Positions 54,523 to 59,736 of a stretch of 59,736 nucleotides of DNA are shown piece by piece; within the stretch, counting starts at the first letter, position 1, and the number at the start of each line of letters is the position of its first letter. Source of the stretch: CAZKRU01 sp964555235 (lineage in GTDB: Bacteria; Verrucomicrobiota; Verrucomicrobiia; Methylacidiphilales; CAMAQI01). The translations under genes and the position numbers were made by a program. Location: contig CAZKRU010000015.1 in assembly GCA_964555235.1 (NCBI GenBank), forward strand, positions 1-59,736. Reading direction: 5' to 3'. The notes beneath the pieces are model-generated. The model made no database searches. It was not told where the DNA came from and saw only the letters and a program-made list of their open reading frames with translations.

Positions 54523-54744
54523 ATGATCGCCGGAATGAAACTGACCAATTCTGCTTTACGCAAAACCATTACCAAGCATGGCTACACCCAGGATGAAGTA
54601 ATCTTCGCAATTGGAAGCGAAGACCTCGTCAAACGAATGCGTAAAGCAGGCTGGCTCCTTCCCATTTTTGAAAAGCCTCTTCTTTTCGATTCCGGTTCGG
54701 TCGCCCGATGCTGGGCACGAATCATCGCCGGAGAACAACCATGA
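54523..54744 (+). CDS. Small winged-helix-like DNA-binding protein
   Basis: 73 residues. An N-terminal helix precedes a helix-turn-helix (GYTQDEVIFAIGSEDLVKRMR) and a wing-like KAGWLLPIFEKPLLFDSG, then a closing helix. The layout resembles the 58-residue protein at 41176, which stands behind the same regulatory region, so the two may be related regulators. AGGAG is seven bases before the ATG. Its TGA overlaps the next ATG. It would regulate transfer genes (inference). Confidence 0.65.
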   Translation: MIAGMKLTNSALRKTITKHGYTQDEVIFAIGSEDLVKRMRKAGWLLPIFEKPLLFDSGSVARCWARIIAGEQP

Positions 54745-55040
54745 TGATGCTCCCACTGATCTTTTCTCAAATTTCAGGAGATGACGCCATCGATTCGGTT
54801 TCGGTGCTCGTCTTCAAAATCCTCTTTCTGGTCGGCGTCCTCATCATCGCTTCCGGCGCGTGGGGAATGCGCGGAGGCCAGGTCGAAATCGGCGTCATCG
54901 GAATCATTGCCGGGATGATCATGGCTCTCGCCTATCCCGTCATGAGCGGCTTCTACGACAAACTCGGCATGGGTCGGGCCAAAGTGAAACTCGGTCAAAT
55001 CGAACCCGCCCTCAAAACCCTGGAGAATCCACCATGTTAA
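54741..55040 (+). CDS. Putative VirB2/TrbC-like pilin or small T4SS membrane protein
   Basis: 99 residues. Two membrane helices (about 24-45 and 52-75: VFKILFLVGVLIIASGAWG and IGVIGIIAGMIMALAYPV) flank a short Arg-Gly-Gln loop, the layout of VirB2-type pilins. A C-terminal helical tail (AKVKLGQIEPALKTLEN) is longer than usual. The VirB4 gene is three genes later in the operon. Identity as pilin is by position and layout only. Confidence 0.6.
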   Translation: MMMLPLIFSQISGDDAIDSVSVLVFKILFLVGVLIIASGAWGMRGGQVEIGVIGIIAGMIMALAYPVMSGFYDKLGMGRAKVKLGQIEPALKTLENPPC

Positions 55041-55180
55041 TCGTCCTCTATGTCATCGGAGCCATTCTCGCCCTCGTTGGAGGTCTGATGTTCTCCAGCA
55101 AAAATGAATCAGTTCAACAAAACGGCAAAAAACTTTTGGCGGTTGCCGTCACGATCGGCGTAGTCGGTCTCTTTTTCTAA
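55034..55180 (+). CDS. 48-residue double-helix membrane peptide
   Basis: The ATG overlaps the previous stop by 7 bases. It encodes two short membrane helices (LIVLYVIGAILALVGGLMF and KKLLAVAVTIGVVGLFF) around a polar SSKNESVQQNG hinge. Length and position suggest a T4SS inner-membrane subunit or assembly factor; no named family is recognised. Confidence 0.6.
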   Translation: MLIVLYVIGAILALVGGLMFSSKNESVQQNGKKLLAVAVTIGVVGLFF

Positions 55181-55193
55181 CCCATCAAAATCT

Positions 55194-55520
55194 ATGTCTC
55201 TCCAGCGAACCACCACCTATTATCAGGACGACAGCGACGGCAAATTCAAGGGAATCGAGTATTTCAACCTGATTCTGCTCTGCGTTGGAGCGTTTATCAG
55301 TGTCGGACTTACCGTGATTCTTTTTGTCATGGGTTATGATTTCTTCGGAAGTCTTTGGTTTTCAGGAATTCCGTTTGTTTTGACCCTTCTCTGGGTTCTC
55401 TGCCTTCGGCACAACCGGCCAAAAAGCTACGATGTCGATTTTGTTCAATCCCTCTTTCGTGATGGATGGGAAGAAGAGCAAAGCATTCCTCACCCTCTGG
55501 AAAGTGAGGAACTCCCATGA
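55194..55520 (+). CDS. VirB3-like small membrane protein
   Basis: The 108-residue protein has a cytoplasmic start, two membrane helices (about 25-47 and 53-72) and a polar C-terminal tail. It is directly upstream of the VirB4-type ATPase with a 4-base overlap, the position of VirB3/TrbD in T4SS operons. VirB3 is known to associate with VirB4. The sequence is too short to confirm the family. Confidence 0.6.
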   Translation: MSLQRTTTYYQDDSDGKFKGIEYFNLILLCVGAFISVGLTVILFVMGYDFFGSLWFSGIPFVLTLLWVLCLRHNRPKSYDVDFVQSLFRDGWEEEQSIPHPLESEELP

Positions 55521-58087
55521 GCGCCCCCGATGGACATTTTATCAAGAACCTGATCATTCTGGGCAGCCCTCCCCAGACCGTAGCACAAGGAGCATTCATC
55601 CATGCTCCAGATCTCTTCAACGCCAGTGAAAGCACGCGAATGCTCTGGAACGAGGCGATGCGTAAAATGCTTCGAGGCCTGGGACTCCATACCCATTGCC
55701 AGACCCATCTGGATATCGGACACGACTTTCAAAAAGATCTGGATCGCTACGCGCAGGACACCAAAAAAACCGGGAAAGCCGATGCTGGCACTCTGCTTCG
55801 GGATCAAATCTACATTGAATTTTCCGAAAAGCAGAAGGAACGGAAATTAAGACGGCCTTTTTGTCGGCTCTATCTTTGCAAGCGAATCGATGAAAAAAGG
55901 CCGCCGGGAACCTTCACTCCCGAGCAAAGAATGGATTATTGGAAAAACCTGCTCGATGAAAAAGCCCGGGAATTTCAAAACGCATTTCATTCTCTTGATT
56001 CCCAACTGGCCCGAATCGGATCATCGGTGATTCCGATGACCGATCAGGATCACTTCAAGCATTACAGCGAATTTTTTAATCCCGGAATGAAGCCCCAGGA
56101 GGATTTTGATCCGATGCAAAGCATCAAAACCCAAACCATTCGCAGCGGAATCCGATCCGGGCACAAACAGGCCCCTCCCTTCGGGTTTTATAAAAATGGC
56201 CACTATCATAATTTCATCATCCTTTCGCGGCCCCCCCGCGAAGTCGAAGCGGGGATGATCCGGGAACTTTCCAACCTGCATCTCATCGATTTCCGAATCG
56301 TTTCAACCATCATTCCTCTGGATCCCAAAAAATTCATTCAGGAAAAGCAGCTCGAACTCAATCGAACGAAGGACACCTACGTCAAATCCGGGGATGAAGC
56401 CTCCGATACGGCGATTGGCCTTAAAAAACGGATCATCCGGGACATCACCCACGGGTTTCTCCCCTTCCAGTGGCTTTGCGTCTTCCATCTCTGGGATACG
56501 GATCTTCCCGCTTTGATTACCAAAAGCCGGACCATAAAAGATGCCATCCACAACTGGGATGATGCGGATTATTACGAACCGACCCTCCCCGCAACCTGCA
56601 AAAAACTCTGGGATCAAATCCATCCGGGATGGGCCTTCGGAGGCTATGAAGCGCATGCCATCTACATGAATGATCTCATGATGGCGAAGGTCATGACGAT
56701 GGATTCCGCTTTTGAGGGAGACCTCAAACATGCCTGGGCACTCTACAAGAACCATAACAACGGAATTGTCGGGGTCACTCCCTTTCGCAACGGCACCCCT
56801 CTGGCCTCCTGTCTCATTGGGATGACCGGAGCGGGTAAATCCGAATTCTTGAAAAACTACATTTGTCAGTGCATGCCGATGCTTTCCTATGTCGTTCTCA
56901 TCGAAGAGGGCTTCAGTCACGAGGAGCTTGCCCGGATGTTCGGGACGCGGCCAAAGGTTATTCACACAAATTCCCGACTTTGCTTTAACCCCTTTGATAC
57001 CCAACAGCTGCCGCTGACTCCCTCCTTTGTTGATACTTGCTCAACATTACTGACTCGGATGTTTGGTAATATTCAGGCGGAGGACGAAAAGTTTTTAATC
57101 AAAGCTTACATTTCGGAATACATCGTCCGGGTGTATGAGGATCTTTTTAAACAAAAGACGGATTCCGCACGGCGCTTCAATCTGGGACGACAAGCGTATG
57201 CGGCCTTTCTCTACGAAGAAATTCTAAAAGAAAAAGAATCCGATTCTTCCTTTATCGATGCCTGGACGCAGCTCCGGGAACTTGGTGATTCCGATATTTC
57301 CAAAGTCCTGTACGAAAAAGCGACCGAGGAGCGGGTGGTTCATTTCATGAAAAATCCGTCAACCGCTTCCATGGTCCGGGATGCTTATTTTGCCACTTGC
57401 GGGTTCGATCAAGTCCCAACCCTTTCCATGCTTGTGGAATCAATGGAATTTCCAAAAGAAAATCACGATTCAAAACGGCTGGAACTCATAATTACGATCC
57501 TTCGATCCTGGTGCGCGGATGTCGGCTCCAAAGGAGGCCTCTTCGATGGTTACACAAATCTCCCTCCAAGTGATCGCCTGAGTCTTTGGGAACTTTCAAA
57601 GCTCGGTGACAGTGAAAACGAGCTCAAGCAATTGATCGGCTTTCAGATTTCACATCATGAGCGTCAGAAAATCATGACGATGCCCCGATCCCTCTATAAA
57701 ATGTTCGTGATTGAGGAAGGGAGCCGCTACCTCTCGATCCCCGGTTCGGAAAAATCCGTCGAGGAACTCTGGGCGCAGATGCGCAAATACCGGTGCGCTC
57801 CACTCTTCACCGTTCAGCAATACGCCCAATTCGCAAGATCGCGCATCGCTTCGATTATTCTGGGAAATTCCAAACAGTTTTTTCTTCTTCGGCAAAACGA
57901 CATTGAAGATGTTCGGGATCTTTGTGCCCGGGTTCCCTCCATCCCGGAACCTGCCCGCGAGGCGATCCTCAATTACGATATGCCTGAGAACAATAACAAT
58001 TCCGCAAGCTGGTTCACCTACTACCGGATGGATTCCATTCGACCGGTTTGCGGCACCGTCAAATTCGAAAAACCGAGGAACCAATGA
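55517..58087 (+). CDS. VirB4/TraC-type conjugation ATPase
   Basis: The 856-residue P-loop ATPase energises the type IV secretion channel. The N-terminal TraC-like domain covers about 1-400. Walker A is Gly435-M-T-G-A-G-K-Ser442, followed by LSYVVLIEEGFSHEE. Walker B lies near residue 730 (MFVIEEGSRYL), then the RCAPLFTVQQYAQFARS motor motif. The size matches VirB4/TraC. Coupled to the gene before (ATGA) and after. This is the best evidence that the element is conjugative. Confidence 0.92.
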   Translation: MSAPDGHFIKNLIILGSPPQTVAQGAFIHAPDLFNASESTRMLWNEAMRKMLRGLGLHTHCQTHLDIGHDFQKDLDRYAQDTKKTGKADAGTLLRDQIYIEFSEKQKERKLRRPFCRLYLCKRIDEKRPPGTFTPEQRMDYWKNLLDEKAREFQNAFHSLDSQLARIGSSVIPMTDQDHFKHYSEFFNPGMKPQEDFDPMQSIKTQTIRSGIRSGHKQAPPFGFYKNGHYHNFIILSRPPREVEAGMIRELSNLHLIDFRIVSTIIPLDPKKFIQEKQLELNRTKDTYVKSGDEASDTAIGLKKRIIRDITHGFLPFQWLCVFHLWDTDLPALITKSRTIKDAIHNWDDADYYEPTLPATCKKLWDQIHPGWAFGGYEAHAIYMNDLMMAKVMTMDSAFEGDLKHAWALYKNHNNGIVGVTPFRNGTPLASCLIGMTGAGKSEFLKNYICQCMPMLSYVVLIEEGFSHEELARMFGTRPKVIHTNSRLCFNPFDTQQLPLTPSFVDTCSTLLTRMFGNIQAEDEKFLIKAYISEYIVRVYEDLFKQKTDSARRFNLGRQAYAAFLYEEILKEKESDSSFIDAWTQLRELGDSDISKVLYEKATEERVVHFMKNPSTASMVRDAYFATCGFDQVPTLSMLVESMEFPKENHDSKRLELIITILRSWCADVGSKGGLFDGYTNLPPSDRLSLWELSKLGDSENELKQLIGFQISHHERQKIMTMPRSLYKMFVIEEGSRYLSIPGSEKSVEELWAQMRKYRCAPLFTVQQYAQFARSRIASIILGNSKQFFLLRQNDIEDVRDLCARVPSIPEPAREAILNYDMPENNNNSASWFTYYRMDSIRPVCGTVKFEKPRNQ

Positions 58088-58251
58088 GCGACCTGACTGA
58101 ATTCTGGATTGAATACCATGACCGTCTTAACAAGGAAGATTTTCAAATTAATCTCTGGGCCTTTGACCAGGAAGAAGCTCTTGAGGAATTCCTCCTCATT
58201 GCGGGAACTGACTTTGAATTCCTGCGCTTTATCGAGGATCCGACCCCATGA
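58084..58251 (+). CDS. 55-residue acidic protein
   Basis: Starts inside the virB4 stop (ATGA) and ends inside the next start (ATGA). It is acidic and aromatic (TEFWIEYHDRLNKED, EEALEEFLLIAG, FEFLRFIEDPTP), without signal peptide or membrane helix. The tight coupling on both sides supports a real gene. No family recognised; a VirB4-associated factor is a guess. Confidence 0.65.
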   Translation: MSDLTEFWIEYHDRLNKEDFQINLWAFDQEEALEEFLLIAGTDFEFLRFIEDPTP

Positions 58252-59063
58252 AGAAATTACCCCTTCTGCTCATGATGATCGCGACCTGCTTTGCCAGTTT
58301 TGGCGATCAGACGACGCTCATCAATACGACCTGGAATACGGCTGCCGGAAGTAATTCCACGTCGTTCACCAGTATCAACATCAATTTTCAAACAAATAAA
58401 ATTTATCATATCACGGCGAATGAAAGCTCGGGAAACGCCACCACGCTTCCAACGGAAAGCGGAAGTCTCTTTGTCGGAGTCACCGGCGAGCAAATTTCGA
58501 GAGGCCTCAACATCAACACTCTGATTTCGTATGACATTCTTTACGTTCCAATCAGCAATGGTAGCGGAAACGTGACCATTAATTCCGGTGGAGGTAACGG
58601 GGTCAATTATCCGGCTCATTCCGGAAATTTGACCGTCATCGAAATTGACGGCTCGGTGGATAACCTGATTGCAGAAATTTCCTCCCTCAATGCTCAAATC
58701 GCAGCACTCAATGCCCAGATCACAACCCTTGGCACCACCAATGCAAATCTTATTAGCCAGCTTGCAGCCCTTCAATCGAATTTCGATGCCCTTCAAACCG
58801 CTTATAACGCGCTTCAAGCTTCTCCCGCAACTGCATCGGGAGGAGCTTCCGAGCTTGCCTCAGCCAATGCCAGTCTCACAAAAGCCAAAAATCAGCTCAC
58901 GCAAACGCGCATGATGCTCGGAGGCGCGGCAGCAATCGCCCTCGGAGAAGGTCTTTATCTCGGCTACGAAAAACTTTTTAAGACTCCCGAGAAGTTTCCC
59001 GTGAATAGCACCACCCCGGATCGTCCCATCCGTTACACCCCACGCCAAGGATACCATGAATAA
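58248..59063 (+). CDS. Exported coiled-coil protein of the T4SS operon
   Basis: 271 residues. Signal peptide (MKKLPLLLMMIATCFASFG), a beta-rich Ser/Thr/Asn/Gly domain (about 20-135), a leucine-heptad coiled coil (about 140-195, repeated LNAQI units) and a C-terminal Ala/Gly-rich hydrophobic segment (MLGGAAAIALGEGLYLGY) before a Pro-rich tail. It could be a surface adhesin, an oligomeric pilus-tip part or an exclusion factor; nothing distinguishes these. Overlaps both neighbours. Confidence 0.68.
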   Translation: MKKLPLLLMMIATCFASFGDQTTLINTTWNTAAGSNSTSFTSININFQTNKIYHITANESSGNATTLPTESGSLFVGVTGEQISRGLNINTLISYDILYVPISNGSGNVTINSGGGNGVNYPAHSGNLTVIEIDGSVDNLIAEISSLNAQIAALNAQITTLGTTNANLISQLAALQSNFDALQTAYNALQASPATASGGASELASANASLTKAKNQLTQTRMMLGGAAAIALGEGLYLGYEKLFKTPEKFPVNSTTPDRPIRYTPRQGYHE

Positions 59064-59478
59064 TTTTTATAAAATGCTCGCCGTCCCGCTCCTTCTCGCC
59101 GGGTGCGCCTCCCCTGGAGGAAATCTTGCCTTGGGCACCACAGCGGGAGGGACGGTCGGAATCGTCAAGGGAGCCATCGAAGGAAAGGTGAATACCAAAG
59201 ACATCGTTGCCAATGCCGCATCGGGATTCATCGGAGCCGAGATTTCAAATCAAGGGGCTGAAAAACGAATCCAGACCGCCTATCAGACGGGGATTGAAGT
59301 TGGCGACAACCGATCCATCAAACAAACCTACGCCGTCGTCCAGAACGTTCACAAGGTTCAGGAATCGAAAGAAAAGATCGTCGTTCACCAGTACGAATTT
59401 CCCGCGCAGCCCGGTACTCCAGAAATCAAGGAAGTTCCCCACACGGATCACGTTGAAATCAAAACCACAAAGCCATGA
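59056..59478 (+). CDS. Lipoprotein with glycine-zipper segment
   Basis: 140 residues. Lipobox LLAGC at about residues 13-17 marks an outer-membrane or periplasmic lipoprotein. The segment after it (LALGTTAGGTVGIVKGAIEG, then AASGFIGAEIS) has a Gly-zipper pattern that could insert in membranes. A VirB7-like or TraT-like lipoprotein role fits the operon, by position only. It overlaps the previous gene by 8 bases and the next by 4. Confidence 0.72.
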   Translation: MNNFYKMLAVPLLLAGCASPGGNLALGTTAGGTVGIVKGAIEGKVNTKDIVANAASGFIGAEISNQGAEKRIQTAYQTGIEVGDNRSIKQTYAVVQNVHKVQESKEKIVVHQYEFPAQPGTPEIKEVPHTDHVEIKTTKP

Positions 59479-59736
59479 AAAAACTAATCCTTTTATTTTT
59501 CCCCTGCATCGCACAAGCGCAGATGCCCGTCACGGATGCGGCGGCCCAAGCCGCTTTGCAGCAGGGGAACGCGCAGGCGGCCAGCCAGCACACCGAGTCT
59601 CTAGGCAAATTAACTGAAACCCTCAAAACCACTCAGGAACATTTAGCAGAAGCGAAAAAACACGTCGATCTCGCCTCTCAAATGAAAGGCGTCATGGGGG
59701 ACCCCTCAAAAATTGCCGCCCTTCTTGATAGCAGTT
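59475..59736 (+). CDS. TrbJ/VirB5-like protein (partial, cut by window end)
   Basis: Starts MKKLILLFFPCIAQAQMP, a signal peptide with AQA cleavage, then a Gln/Ala-rich helical segment (KLTETLKTTQEHLAEAKKH) like the start of P-type TrbJ/VirB5 proteins. The frame is still open at the last base, so length and end are unknown. It overlaps the lipoprotein gene by 4 bases. In such proteins VirB5/TrbJ is a pilus-tip or channel component. Confidence 0.6.
   Translation, partial: MKKLILLFFPCIAQAQMPVTDAAAQAALQQGNAQAASQHTESLGKLTETLKTTQEHLAEAKKHVDLASQMKGVMGDPSKIAALLDSS

Overview
The window is a bacterial chromosome segment (about 59.7 kb, roughly half G+C). The gene set points to a Gram-negative bacterium, most likely Verrucomicrobiota (inference from overall gene content, no marker gene available). 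That set includes a hopanoid radical-SAM enzyme (hpnH), CHASE2 and FecR signalling proteins, an outer-membrane barrel, a lysine-rich small protein opening with MGDRSPKS, and several families of dispersed palindromic repeats.

Positions 1 to about 39,650 are core chromosome. A first block holds a lipoprotein-sorting-like / CHASE2 / TPR operon, an OYE-family flavin oxidoreductase with a GNAT enzyme, a GT4 glycosyltransferase, a sigma-54 response regulator, DAHP synthase, an aspartic protease, gpmI and a TPR/coiled-coil exported protein. A long minus-strand run follows from 33.2 kb down to 14.5 kb. It contains a CHASE2-adenylate cyclase overlapping a caspase-like gene, an outer-membrane barrel, FecR, mdh-pyrH-frr, trpE-trpG, gdh, a dienelactone-hydrolase-like protein, a LipM-like octanoyltransferase, a Tat-exported phosphoesterase, glnD and a GAF-GAF histidine kinase. 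Then come an acetylxylan-esterase-like enzyme, ThuA, a minimal MscS channel, a GalT-like enzyme, pdxJ, hpnH and a small conserved protein.

From the tRNA-Leu(GAG) gene at 39,651 to the window end lies what looks like an integrative conjugative element. A tyrosine integrase follows the tRNA. Next come two small DNA-binding-type genes, an 11-kb minus-strand restriction-modification island, an assembly gap, and a plus-strand type IV secretion operon (VirB2-like, VirB4-type ATPase, lipoprotein, TrbJ/VirB5-like) whose genes mostly overlap by 4-8 bases. The far end of the element is outside the window. A regulatory sequence of about 96 bases is repeated upstream of the first small gene and upstream of the T4SS operon, suggesting shared control of excision and transfer.

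The most interesting part is the restriction island. In transcription order it reads hsdR, truncated DUF1016, hsdS, a DUF262/ParB-like protein, a HEPN-motif protein, a three-Cys Gp37/Gp68 protein, its partner TcmP, then hsdM. Two two-gene modules are therefore embedded between the specificity and methylase genes of one type I system. The second module has its own near-perfect promoter that would give a leaderless transcript. Similar short sequences and paralogous 66-residue genes flank the island, which suggests it was acquired as cargo.
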